Shown here piece by piece: positions 45,281 to 57,480 of a stretch of DNA of 64,000 nucleotides. Location: assembly GCA_964036275.1 (NCBI GenBank), contig OZ038439.1:16724330-16788329 (forward strand), given 5' to 3'. The notes below the pieces were generated by a model that worked only from the letters and a program-made list of their open reading frames with translations, ran no database searches and was not told the DNA's origin. This DNA comes from Litoditis marina. Its lineage: Eukaryota; Nematoda; Chromadorea; Rhabditida; Rhabditidae. Both the position numbers and the translations under genes were made by a program. Within the stretch, counting starts at the first letter, position 1. Every line of letters starts with the position of its first letter.

Positions 45281-46295
45281 TGGAGTTGAACTCACGCAGT
45301 TGTGTTGCACATGATATCGGAGTTCGATTCTCTCCCCCGGAGCAACCCCTTCCGTAATGTGAAAGGTCACCGACTAAGAGCTCACATTTTCGTTCACCTG
45401 CCCGATATGGGATAGGTAGGTGCCATGGCGGCCAGGTCTGGTAGATAGCAGAAATTGGCATACTAGAAGTACATTGTACAGTCACCAAAAGTTAGCAATC
45501 TAGTGAGGTGTTGTGCACTTTGTCATTGTACATTTCTAAGTTCTGCTGTGTTCAACATGTTCCATGCCACAGTGCATTAAAACAATACTTTGACGCGCGA
45601 CAAAACCGGTACTGCCGTAGCAGAATAACTCGTCTGGGCAGCGGTAGTACCACCGGCGCTGATCGGTCGGCTGTTTTCGCTCTTCAATTTCATTTCTGTT
45701 CTAGTTAATGATGGTATATCAAACTTGAATGGAATTTATGAATCGGGTTAACGGTCATATTCCTGTTTAGATTGAGTTTTCGTTCATTTATTTGTTTTTA
45801 GAAAATATCTGATTCACTTCAATGAACATTATTGATGCCTATTCATAGTTGAAAATGTAGCTAATCTATGCAAGCTACTGGAAAAGAAAAAACAGCACAC
45901 TGCATACGACTTCAAACTACGAGAATCAATTGTCTGAGCGGCTAGAAGCATAGTTTCTACGGCCATAAAATGGCTCAATGATGACCGATTAATCCGAATA
46001 TCTGGATTTGCAAACAGTTTGGATGTATCTGACTGTATTGCAAACTTCAGAGAAATCTCAGCGAATTGCACTCGTCTGTCAGCGCCCGGTCAGCATTCCG
46101 TGAATTCATTAACTCAACAGGAAACAGATACCCATTGAACTGTGAAAGGTGAACGAATGGGTGGAACGGTGTACACAATCATACGTCGAAAACACGGATG
46201 TACATCGAACAGTTGTCGCGGAGTGGGCATTCTACTGTGACGTCGGTGGTCAGAATCATTTTCTCGCCAGCTGCAGACAGGGCATAGCAACTCAC
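44544..46295 (-). pseudogene. Transthyretin-like gene copy C, decayed
   Basis: Exon 2 (46185-46295) is well preserved: CYALSAAGEKMILTTDVTVE, then CPLRDNCSMYIRVFD and a GTATGA donor. Exon 3 (about 45282-45400) keeps APGERIELRYHVQHNC and a GTGAGTT donor but has an in-frame TAG and a frameshift upstream. Exon 4 is not found where expected. Exon 5 (44544-44569) remains as DGKVLAKS, stop, behind TTTCAG. No first exon with MLK is visible. The copy cannot make the full protein. Confidence 0.65.
45500..45580. repeat. MITE family 1, fragment
   Basis: GTTGTGCACTTTGTCATTGTAC through TGCTGTGTTCAACATGTTCC matches the middle of the 126-bp family; both ends are lost. Confidence 0.6.
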
Positions 46296-46649
46296 CTTCA
46301 ACTCACGAAGTAACGGTTGAACTGATTATTGCTGCTCGCAAGACAACGGAGAGCCAGTTTCATATTGATTTCGTATAGTGAACTAAAAATTCGGGAAAGA
46401 AAAGATTATCTAAAGAAACGACTTATGAGAAAAATGTATTTACGGTTGAAAACAACGAACTTCGAAAATATGGATGATAAATACTGCGTAGATCAGAAAT
46501 CAACAACAATTCAACGGATAACGTGTCATTTCATCTAGTAAACCGTGTTTTCCTGTAACTTTCGTGAATCAATTCTGTTTACATAGATTTCTTAGCTATA
46601 AAACAGACGCATACAGAAATGTGTTCAATTCTTCGGTGAACATCCCAGT

Positions 46650-49600
46650 ATGGGAACGATTGAGGACGAAGAATACTATCATGGGCTACTTCCCAGGTAC
46701 AATTCATTTCACGCATAGACATAGTCTACATCGTTCTCACTGAGACTCCTACAGTACACAATCGAACTTGCCAATGACTGCTTTCTTATGCGAATTTCAA
46801 ATTTAATATGTTATAAAGCATTATTTGTGATAGGGATTCAATGAATGAATGAACTCGCCGAGATAAAATTCTTTGACCCGATTTTGATTTTGGTATGGGA
46901 AAACTGAGTTTCAAATATTTAGAATCAAATGCAAGAAGTGAACTGTTAGCGTTTCCAGCGGCATTCTCTTGAATTGAACAATCTGGAATTCTGGAACAAT
47001 AATGCGGGAATGACAGTGAAATAGAGAAAAGTTATATAAGTAGGCCGTTATCGGTACGTAAAATGAGTTGTTTTTGATTTTTAGACACGAGGGAAGTTTT
47101 TGAATTGAATTAATGAAACTCAGAGAAGCATCAAATTTATAGGAAGGTTTCTCGCAAGTAATGTAAATTATTCATGGGTTCAGAGATGACGTGAAGGGTC
47201 TTCTGAAGTCTCCGGGCGACTACCTCGTGCGGACCAACGAACCACGGGTAGACAAACCGAAACAACTCATCGTATCTGTCTGTGTTCAGATTAAGGTACG
47301 AAGCACGGAATAGAATACATTATTCATAACAATAATACTACAAAACATTTACGGCATTTTTCTCAGACTCGTATATGTTCAGGCGAACACAACAACACAT
47401 GAGTTTATCGGATTAGCATATAGCATCCTTATCACCGATTAAAGATTAGTAAAATCATAAAGTTTACAGTAACCTAAGCTCCAAAGCAATATCTGGATAT
47501 GAATACACATCATACTTCTCGAACTATGATCGCGGGACCCAAACTACAAACGCACAGAATCGTGAAACTAAATTCAGTTTTCCTACTATACTGGTATAAT
47601 CTACCTTTCTGATGTAAGATCCAATCTATTCATATAATCTCATTACAATACATTAGACTGGAGTATACTCTCCAGAAAAACCCGCCTGAGGTGAAGCATT
47701 TCAAAGTGGAAATGATCAATCACAAATACACCTTTGATCAAACGGTTTGGGGAGAAACTGTGCTGCAACTACTAGCAAACTACAAGAAACCCGGAAAATC
47801 TCTGAGTCCCGTTAGTTTTTTTTTCTTTTGACTGTGTTAGGGTAGCTAAAAGTCACGCCGTTGCAGAAACAAAGTTGGCCACGCTTCTGGAGTTAATCAG
47901 AAATATTTAAAACTGTTCTCTCATTTAATGCTGGGAATAAAAAACGGAACTCTCCATCATCATACATTGAATGATTTCTTTGAACAAAAGATTTCTGTAA
48001 TAGTAACACGACATTTCTGACACCGTATAAAGCTTATGAGGCATTCTCGAAGGAGTAGCTCAATGTTTACATTTTCAGGAGTATGAAATTATCCTGAAAA
48101 CCCCAATACCTCGAGCTTCCTGGGAGTTGTTGCACGAGAATATTAAAATTGGACAGACAATTGGCGAAGGTTTGTTTTTTGTTGACACATCTTATTCCTG
48201 TTGATATTTCAAACAATGAGCCCCATTATTTAACTTCGTTATCACCATTCCAGTTGTCCAAAGGTCGTAATGAACTACGAAACTGTACATTTTATCGTCT
48301 TCAGGTTTCTACAACTCCTTTTGTGTTGTTGATGTTGTTGTTGTTTACTTCTCAGGATAATCTGCTTTCAGGGAACTTTGGATCAGTTAACAAAGGAGAA
48401 CTCGTGTTGCCCGGCAGACGACCTTTGACCGTTGCTCTGAAATGTGCAAAAACCGAGGAGGGCAATAAAGAACATGTGAGTAGGAATAACTAAATCACAA
48501 ATCTAGTTTGTAGTTTGGTCTTCTATCTAGTCAGACTACAAGCAGATGCGAATAAAGTTTAAATACATTCAACCGAAACAGAAAATACCTACAGTGGTTA
48601 TAAATAAACAATTCACGTTCGTTAGGTATGATTTAGCGTAAGGGAGAGTGCGTAGATCAAATGTACGCAGACTTACTGGCCTCTCGCCAAACCCAATCCG
48701 TCTCCATATAAAGTAATGTTTCACAACTGTTTGACAAATCTCATATTCAGATTTGTGAAATGATGAAAGAGGCCCGCATCATGCGCAATTTCGACCACCC
48801 AAACGTTATTAGAATCTACGGGGTCGCAGTTGGAAAAGAACCACTTCTCATTGTCATGGAATATGTTAGTTTTTCCCAATTTTAATTCCAAACATTGGAA
48901 TTCTTAGAATTTGTAACGCTACAAACAGCGGAATAATAATATTTCATTCAGACATTCAGTTTGGATGTTTAGAGAACATGTCTTTTAACCAGAAGTAAAC
49001 AACACTTCGCAAAAGTTTCAGGTATCTGGCGGCGATCTGAGATCATTTCTCCAGAAAAAGAGAACTTCTTTACCAGAAAAGTTGAAATTGATTTGCAACG
49101 CAGCCTGGGGCGTCGAGTACCTGCACAAAAAACACTGCATTCACCGAGATTTGGCGGCTAGAAACTGTCTTTTGGGAAAACATAGAGAAGTAAGTAAATA
49201 TAGCGATGTAGGACCGATGATAGGCGTATTTCTAAAACTCGATCGATTGGAAAGACAATAACACGCGAAATCACTATGAAACTTGTGTTGAAAACATTAG
49301 TATTGTCTGGAGTTCATTCGTTATTTATGAGTTATGCTTACCAAACTTCAAAATAGTATCACCGTTGTTTCTAGTATGCACACTCTTGAACATTCTTATG
49401 GACAACTTTTGAGAAAATATCAATTTTTCAGCTGAAAATCTCTGACTTTGGTCTGTCGCGAGAGGGTTCCGCCTACACCATAACCACTGCGAGGAGACTG
49501 CCGGTTCGCTGGCAAGCTCCGGAGATATTCAAAACGGGAACCTCGACCCCCAAAAGCGATGTTTGGAGTTTCGGAGTTCTGAGTAGGTTTTGAACCAATT

Positions 49601-50918
49601 TAGAACAATGGTCAGTCCAAAAGATACACTGAGAAACAAGGAACAGCAGTTTTTCAAAAGACTCAAATTTCGTTGGTTTGTTATTTAACAAACTATCGCT
49701 TCAGTGTGGGAAGTTTACGCGGACGGCCAAGAGCCCTACAAGGGGAAAAGTATGGCAGAAGTGAAGGACATGCTGATAGCTGGCACCAAGAACACCGTAC
49801 CAAAGTCAACCCCCACTGAAGGTAGAGGAGATTTTCTTTGTAGTTGGTTGTAGTTTGGTATCACAATGACTACTGCACCGCACGGCACTAACTGTTGTGT
49901 ATCCTGTTCCCCGTTGATGACACTTGCTCGTGACGTGGGGATAATTGTAGTTTGATCCCTTTTCACTCACAAAAAGTAGAGATTACACCCCTCTTCGACG
50001 GCGATTTCTGAGGAACATATAGAGCAGTCATCACTTCTCGCCTGAGTTCAAGTGAAGAAAATGACATTTTTCTCTTGTTTCCAGTGGCAGTCATAATGGA
50101 GAAGCATTGCTGGGTTCTCGACCCGGAATTTCGACCAAACATGACTGAGGTTCGTCTACAATTACACATTTAATTTGCAACGCAGACAGCTGGTTGATTT
50201 TTGCCTTGTTGAACAAGCTATTTACTTGCACTACAGTTGTGTTGGTATTTTTTATGCTTTGTTTTTGTGTTCTATTATATGTGTTCGTTTCGTTACTCAC
50301 AATTGTACCGGAGGATCAACTTGGTAAATGAACCACTTCAAGAAAGATAGTGTTTCAGTTGTAGTTTGGTCAGTACACATTAGATAACGGCCAGCACAAT
50401 AGATCCCCAGCACAACAGATTTTGCATTAAGGATTAAGGATTAAGGATTAAGGATTTTGCATTAAGGATCAAGGATTGTGCATTGAGGATTTTGCATTAA
50501 GGCTATAGATAGATAGACAATAGAATAGATTTTAAACAATAGATCTGCCAGCACAATAGAATAGATTTTACAAAGTTTGGATTTCAGATCGCACACTCCT
50601 TAGAGAAAATCAGCGGACTATCTCCGCCAATTGTTGATATTGCTAACACCAAGAAATCTTCGATTTCAATTTCGAAGCTCAGTGTCAAAGTGAGTACGAA
50701 AATAACTATGGTTCAAAAAATGGTTCACAGAGAAGTGTGTAGTGCTACCGAAAATTGAAGTTCTAGGCCTAAGTTAATCAATTTTACTAGCAAAGCACAC
50801 CGGAACTTTTCACGTGGTTCTATTGATCAGAAATAGTTTAGTGAACTTACAGACTCAATCGGTCTCTCGCCAACTACCTCCGTCTCGCATGAAGTCGGTC
50901 ATGCTCAAAAAGAAGTAA
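46650..50918 (+). CDS. SH2 non-receptor tyrosine kinase, Fer/Fes-like nematode family, copy 1
   Basis: Exons 46650-46696, 47184-47295, 47676-47810, 48079-48169, 48372-48475, 48751-48864, 49022-49189, 49432-49582, 49705-49821, 50085-50149, 50588-50689 and 50853-50918 total 1272 nt, or 423 residues, in phase. The SH2 domain covers residues 8-95 ([15 protein letters not shown], then GDYLVRT with the phosphotyrosine-binding Arg). In the kinase domain the Gly loop is GEGNFGSV (127-134), Lys152 is in VALK, the catalytic loop HRDLAARN has Asp244, the DFG Asp is 262, the activation-loop Tyr is in SAYTI, and APEIF follows. All catalytic residues are present. The basic C-terminus ends [10 protein letters not shown]. 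It lacks the F-BAR region of true Fer, as is usual in the expanded nematode family, many of which work in sperm. An orphan CCCAG one base before the ATG suggests trans-splicing. Confidence 0.9.
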
Positions 50919-51875
50919 ACGAGTATTTTCCGATCTATCTATCAAAAATGTTACAGGTAATCATACATTTCTGGTAATTTTCTTATTGTTATTGTATATC
51001 TCACATTTAATAATTTTTAACTTTATTTTGTAACACACTTCCTATAAAATAACTTTAACTCATATTATTACACAGTAGAACTCCTTTTCCCCTTTCTAAT
51101 AGTGTGGTGTTGAGCTGTGGTTCCATTATGCACAGCACATTTTTTATCTGCTTGCATAGCAAATTTTTCGCCCCACTAAGTGCCAACTACAAACACAACC
51201 AAACAGAGGTTTTTATTATGTTCAAAAATGCGATTGTAAGGTAGATAAACTTTTTCCAGATAACCATGCTGAGCGCTTTTCTCATTGCAAGTTGGAGAAT
51301 GGTCGACTAAACTCTGTAGATTGTATAGTTCATTATGTACTGTCAGTTGAAAAGTAAAGAATTCATTGGTGTTCGATGTTCGCTGCTCGAAATTGAAAAA
51401 ACAGATTTCGAAAAAGAAAAAATGGTTTCAGAAACTATAATTATGCTGACAATAAAATGATCTTCTATAGAATCAATGGCAGACCGTGCTTTCAAGAAAG
51501 AGAGGGTTCTTCAGTAGCAATAAAAATAGATAAATATGAATGGTTATAAAAAGCAATACAAACAACAGAAATACTGTTTATTTTCCGAAATTCAGAGCAC
51601 TCAGCCAGTTGAGTGATCGATCTTTCGCTTTCGAAAGTTTTTCTCAGTGCACGTACGTACCATTGCGAAATTGCTTTCCTGGACGTGCATTGGAGAACAC
51701 GTCCAGAACTTCATGAAAACTGTTCAGGTTTTCAAACGTTTTTCCGTGAAAACGCGTTCTATTTCACGGAAAACTGAACTGTTTCTTCGGAAAACGAGTC
51801 TTCTTCACGGAAAAAGGAAATTTTCCGTCTGAAAACGTTCAGTGTTTGGTTCATTTGGCGGAATTCCGGTCGCAG
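50919..51875. other. Spacer between kinase copies
   Basis: AT-rich. It should carry the 3' UTR of copy 1 and the promoter of copy 2. The plus frame at 51647-51832 is low-complexity (repeated TTCACGGAAAAC-type blocks). No repeat family of this window is present. Confidence 0.45.
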
Positions 51876-54800
51876 ATGGCAACTGTTGAGGACGAAGAAT
51901 ACTATCATGGACTCCTGCCCAGGTAAAAAACCAATTCATAGAGGAGTGCCATATCTGATTTTCCGCGCTTGCCCAAAACCGTTTTATTCGATACTAGAAT
52001 ATAATAAGCTTTCAACATCAATAACAATTTCATTTTTCTTAATAATAATAAACCTTATCAGTTTAGTGATGGACAAACAAAGAGTTACGAATTTAAACCA
52101 TATGAACTGATATTTGAGAAAATAAAGAGAAAGAAAAACTAGTACATAGTTACATAGCGCAAGTTGCTAATTTGTTGATACTACTGAGACTCAGTGAGAA
52201 GACCGAGATGGAAAGGGTACCCAAGATTGATTGATGTTAAACCGGAAACCATAGCGATGAAAGTACACGTCAGATACAATTGGGGCCAGATGAGGGGTCT
52301 GTGTTCCCTACATCGAAAAAGCGAGGTTTTCGGAACTATTGTGAGAAGTCCGCATCTTTTGCATCTTAACGATTGGTATAGTTTTAGTAAAATCCGAATG
52401 CTCTAGAAAATTACCATGAACCTTTCTTTTATATATCATATTCGTTCCCGTTTCTCTATCTGGCCAATGGGGCCAGAAAATTTGAACGCTGCTAGTAGTT
52501 TTCTCAGAAAGACTTTGATTTGTTTTATCGATTTCCAGAGATGACGTAGCGGGTCTTCTGAAGAACCCAGGTGACTATCTGATACGCGTTGGCGAACAGA
52601 AAGGGAGTGAACCGAAACATCTCATACTCTCGCTTTGTGTTCAAATTCAGGTAAACTGCGTTACTGGATGAAGTGTATCTTACTGTTTCCCCTCCCCCAC
52701 GTGTTGTCTGATGTAAGATACCCTATTGTACTTCCCCCACCATGACGTTGGTTAAAACTACTCGGATGGTTTCAAAACCTAGATAATTATTTTCTACGTA
52801 TTTTTCTACCCACCGCATTCCAGTCACATAACGTAGTTCCGAATATTTTTCTGTGTTTAGATAATCGAACTACATCAAAAATCTGCTTAAAATATATTTT
52901 ACATATTTTTTTTTTGAAATTTTACGTATCTTACAGGGTGAGCCTCCGATGTCGAAGCACTTCAAGGTGGAAATGGTCAACAACAAGTACACGTTCGACA
53001 ATACGGTCTGGGGAGACACTGTGGTTCAACTACTCGAGGCCTACAAAACACCCGGAAAATCACTTAGTACGGTACGTATTTTCATAAAGTGCTCAAAAAT
53101 ACGAAATTCATATCTGTTTTGTGATCTTTCTTCATTCTACTGGAGAGCCTATGTTGCCCGTACTCATCACTTTTATTATACTTGCAGGTTGATTGCTTTT
53201 TAACGTGATTTTTAGAACTTGCAGATAACTTTTGGTTCAATTCTAACTTTTGACGCTTTCTCGACTGGGGAACTTCAAAAAATCCGAGAAAAAATATGGT
53301 TATTCAGTACTATTCAGGAATACGAGGCGGTTCTGAGAACTCCCATATCTCGTGCATCCTGGGAGTTGTTGCACGAAAACATAGTTGTCGGACAAATTCT
53401 CGGAGAAGGTGGGCTGATCAGTTTACATTTTCTCTACGAAATTTCATCTTTAAATTTTCTCTTGGTGATGGTTGGAAGACATATGGAAATGGCAAATTTT
53501 TCTGAATTGTTTTCAGCCAGATGCCAAGCTTCGAAAAAACTGTGCAACACTGCAAAAGAGTGCGAAAGAACTGAGATTAAACTTGAGATTCACTTCGAAC
53601 CTAAACATGTATAAACTTTTTGATCTGTTGAAGAAGCTTCACTTCAGGCACTTTCGGCTCAGTCAACAAGGGCGAGCTCTCATTGCCCGGCCGACGCACC
53701 ATGACAGTTGCACTGAAATGTGCGAAGACGGAGGAGTCGAACAAGGAAAACGTACGTGAAAATCGATAGTTTTTCAGGTTCCTTTTCTTCTGTAGTTCCA
53801 CAAAAGAAAAAAAACACAAAAGAACAAACTCTGACAACGTAATGAGTGTAGGGATCAAATTCAAAATGCAGTTATTTCTACTGTAGCTGTTCCCTCCTTT
53901 CTTTGTTGTGGTGAACTGCTCTGTAACAATCTTTAACCATCGGAAGTTTTGTATTTTCAACTTGCACTAAATGGTTCTATTATACAAAGAGAAACTGAAG
54001 CGTATGTTCCTTATGAATTCATGCATGAATTAGGAAATAATGTTTCCAGATTTGTGAAATGATGAAAGAGGCCCGTTTGATGCGTAATTTCGATCACCCA
54101 AACGTTGTGAAGATCTACGGAGTAGCAGTCGAGAAAGAGCCTCTGCTCATTGTCATGGAATATGTTAGTTTCTCGAAGTTATTAGCCTTTCTTCAAATCT
54201 TTCTCCGTTTTTTAACGCAACCATTACTATTTGAAGCATAGATTCTATTCACTATTCTGTGCTTCCATGTGATCTTACTCATCAAATCAGTATCCTTTTC
54301 GATTCAATCGGGGTGTCTGATTTAGCCGGAGAACATCTGATCTCGTTAATCCTTCAATGAATAGTCTGTATAGTCGTCGCCAACAGAATGGTGGAAAGGT
54401 ACTGTACATCTCACTCTCCGCTGTCTACGCACACATGATCTGGATTACAATGCTTGCCGGCAATGTACTCTAATAGCGCAGTGGCTAGCGCCTTGCAACA
54501 AATCGCTTGCTGACAAGTTCGATTCCGGCGAGAGACATAAATCGATAAATTTGGCACCAATTTGGCACTATAATCAGGAATCTGTATATTTTTTTATGAA
54601 TACGACTTTCTTTCCGATTCCAGGTTTCGGGCGGTGATCTGCGTTCGTTTCTTCAAAAGAAGAAAATAACGAAAGCCGAGAAGCTAAAGCTAATTTGCAA
54701 CGCCGCCTGGGGCGTCGAGTATCTGCACAAGAAACTCTGTATTCATCGAGATTTGGCGGCCAGAAATTGTCTTTTGGGCAAAAATCAACAGGTCAGTTTT

Positions 54801-57480
54801 AAGAAAATCATTCTATGTGAACTGTTTGGGTTAGGGTAGGCTTAACCTCAGAGGAGTTGCACCTGAACTGATTGAGTAGGAATATGTGAAAAGGACGAAA
54901 CGAAGTCGCGAATTTAGAAATTACCAGCCTTTTCCATTCATATACCGGATCGGTGAATACACTACGCTTCCCATTGCGACACAGGAACGAAGTTCAATAT
55001 TAGAACAACAACTGACATTATATCGCAAGTTTTGTACCAATTTAACCTTTTTCTATCACTTTCTCCAATATGACCACTCTTTCAGCTGAAAATCTCGGAC
55101 TTCGGTCTTTCCCGGGAGGGTGCCGCCTATACCATTCACACTGTGCGAATGATCCCTATCCGCTGGCAGGCTCCGGAGATATTCAAAACTGGAACTTTCA
55201 CCCCTAAAAGCGACGTCTGGAGCTTTGGAGTTCTAAGTGAGTTTCAACAAATTTTCTAATTTGATGAAAGAAGAGAACGAATGATTGAAATCATTTGAGC
55301 GTTGGTGTTCTCTAAGTTCTTATGAGTTGCGAACGTAACAGGAAGTTAAACTTAGCTCCCCCCCCCCCCCGTCAATTACTAGCCTTTCATAATTTCATGA
55401 CCCTGATGCTGATGTGGTGTAGAAGTTATAATATCAAAAGTTCGCAATTATTTGTAAATTTCGATAAGCAGCCCTTGTTCGGCACATTTCACATTCTGAA
55501 GCAACGGGTTCTAATTCCAATGCATGAACATTCAAAAGTTGTTCTGGGTGTCGTGTTCAGGTGTTTTTCATGTGTTTGTACTCCATTGTATTCTTTGTAT
55601 ATTCAATATGTATATTGTATATCAATTGTAAAGTCACGCGAAACATGTTGAACACAGCAGAACTCGAAAACGTGCAATGAAAAAGTGCACGATTTCTCAC
55701 TAGAATACTAACTTTACGTTACGATTCAATTTACCTCTAGTATGTTTTAGTGTGGGAGGTCTACGCTGATGGCGAAGAGCCGTACAAGGGGAAAAGCAAC
55801 TCGGAGGTCAAGACGATGCTCACGAATGGCACCAAAAACCCCATTCCAAAAGATACTCCGTGTGAAGGTATGGGATTTGTCGAACCTTGTAGCGGCAACG
55901 ACGAGAGAGTGTGCAGGTCAGAGAGACGCAGATTTTTGCGGCCTAGTTGACCTGCGTGCTTACTCGCTTCTGTAGTTTCCTTATCGCCGAAACGTGCCGT
56001 CAATGTTTTTTTTTTCTGAGTTGATCTCCATTCGACCGCCCGTCCTGCTCAACTCAATCAATGTAGTCGTTATGTGTCTTTTCCGGAGAAATGAAAATTG
56101 TATAGTCTCCATAGTTGCCAGACAGCCTCATCGGTGGAGCAGGGTGGGACGAGCCTTTTTTTATAAGTTGCCAGCAGACGAGGGAGTGTGTAGATCGAAT
56201 AAACGCAAATAAACGAGTTGATCTCCATTCGACCGCCCGTCCTGCTCAACTCAATCAATGTAGTCGTTATGTGTCTTTTCCGGAGAAATGAAAATTGTAT
56301 AGTCTCCATAGTTGCCAGACAGCCTCATCGGTGGAGCAGGGTGGGACGAGCCTTTTTTTATAAGTTGCCAGCAGACGAGGGAGTGTGTAGATCGAATAAA
56401 CGCAGATCAGATGGCTGCTCGCCAAATCCTGCAACCCACAACGTTGACGTTACATTGTCCACGGCGGTTTCACAATAGCTTGATCTTAAAACACGCTTGA
56501 TATCGCGAGTTTTGACACGAGTTTGAACTTCACATCGGCATAAGGAAACACAAAAACATAGGTCGCTTTAGAAAAGGGACCCAACTGCAGTGGGGAGTAC
56601 AAAACAAACGTGTAAGAATATTTGACAACAAACTAAAGGATGTTAGCTAGTTTAGAGGCCATTTCTTTACTATTTTCTACACGTTCACTATATCAATTTT
56701 CCATTCTTTCGACAAATTTCAGTTGCCGATGTGATGGAGAAGCACTGTTGGTCCATGGATCCCGAGCTCAGACCTCTCATGAACGAGGTAACACTTTACA
56801 CATACGTATACATGAACTTATGATAAAATAATATAAATTGAATTTGAATATAGTGAATTATTTAGCTTTTCGTGGTTATAGTTTGATCTCTTTATTTTCT
56901 TTTGAAATTTGTTAATTATAGCATGTGACAAAATCGAACTGCAGTCGAGTTTTTGGCTGCAGACTGTCAGAATCCCGCTTTTCAACAGAATTTACGAAAA
57001 AGACATAATCATAAAAAGCCAAAACCAAGGCTATTCGTTGCAGATAGTTCATATGTTGGACAAAGTCAGTGGTCTGCAAGCCCCGAACGTGGAACTACCA
57101 ACTACTACTACTACTAGAAAGGTTGTCAAGTCATTGAAGGTACGTTACAAGGAATTTAGTTTCGATTACCACTGTTCTAATATCTAATTTTACAACGTTT
57201 TATGATATTGTTTTTCAATGTTCAATGGTATCACCGAAATAATTCTAAAATTTGTTTGAGCTCAACACTAAACGTGTCCAACACAGTTTAAAAATGTTCA
57301 TTTTAGTAAGCAAGCTGGTTTCTAGAGGCCTTGTTCCAGCGGTCCTTGTGTCTTTTTCGGCCATTTTTGTGGTTTTATCCTGGTTCATTTCAGACTAAAC
57401 TCAATTCAAATTTTATGACTTAATCAAACTATTTCCAGGATAAAATGTCTCGCAGAAAAGGAGCATCGAAGAGAAAATAG
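51876..57480 (+). CDS. SH2 non-receptor tyrosine kinase, copy 2
   Basis: Exons 51876-51922, 52539-52650, 52937-53071, 53318-53408, 53648-53751, 54050-54163, 54624-54791, 55086-55236, 55751-55867, 56723-56787, 57044-57139 and 57439-57480 total 1242 nt, or 413 residues. The first ten exons have exactly the same lengths and phases as copy 1. SH2: [15 protein letters not shown] and GDYLIRV. Kinase: [34 protein letters not shown] and QAPEIF, so it should be active. The C-terminal tails differ: here [14 protein letters not shown] then [13 protein letters not shown], against [13 protein letters not shown] and [10 protein letters not shown] in copy 1, both very basic. It is probably a cytoplasmic signalling kinase of the Fer-like nematode group. 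Introns are enlarged by a tRNA-promoter repeat (54370), a family 1 MITE (55615) and a 197-bp duplication (56018). Confidence 0.9.
54370..54545 (+). repeat. tRNA-promoter dispersed repeat, copy 6
   Basis: Starts ATAGTCGTCGCCAACAGAAT and passes CTGTCTACGCACACATGATC. It ends with CTCTAATAGCGCAGTGGCTA (A box) and GACAAGTTCGATTCCGGCGA (B box). It lies in an intron of kinase copy 2. Confidence 0.72.
55615..55740. repeat. MITE family 1, copy ending at an exon's intron edge
   Basis: TATCAATTGTAAAGTCACGC to GATTCAATTTACCTCTAG, followed by TA. Its right end lies ten bases before the exon at 55751 of kinase copy 2, so part of the branch and polypyrimidine region of that intron is MITE sequence. Confidence 0.7.
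56018..56404. repeat. 197-bp near-perfect tandem duplication
   Basis: 56018-56214 and 56215-56404 are the same apart from the last few bases; the shared start is GAGTTGATCTCCATTCGACC and the period is 197. The whole lies in the intron before exon 10 of kinase copy 2. The lack of differences indicates a very recent duplication or an assembly artefact. Confidence 0.85.

Noticed and set aside
50424..50505. GGATTAA-type short tandem as a telomeric tract
   Set aside because: The unit is ATTAAGG with interruptions, not the nematode TTAGGC repeat, and it is only about 80 bp inside a kinase intron.
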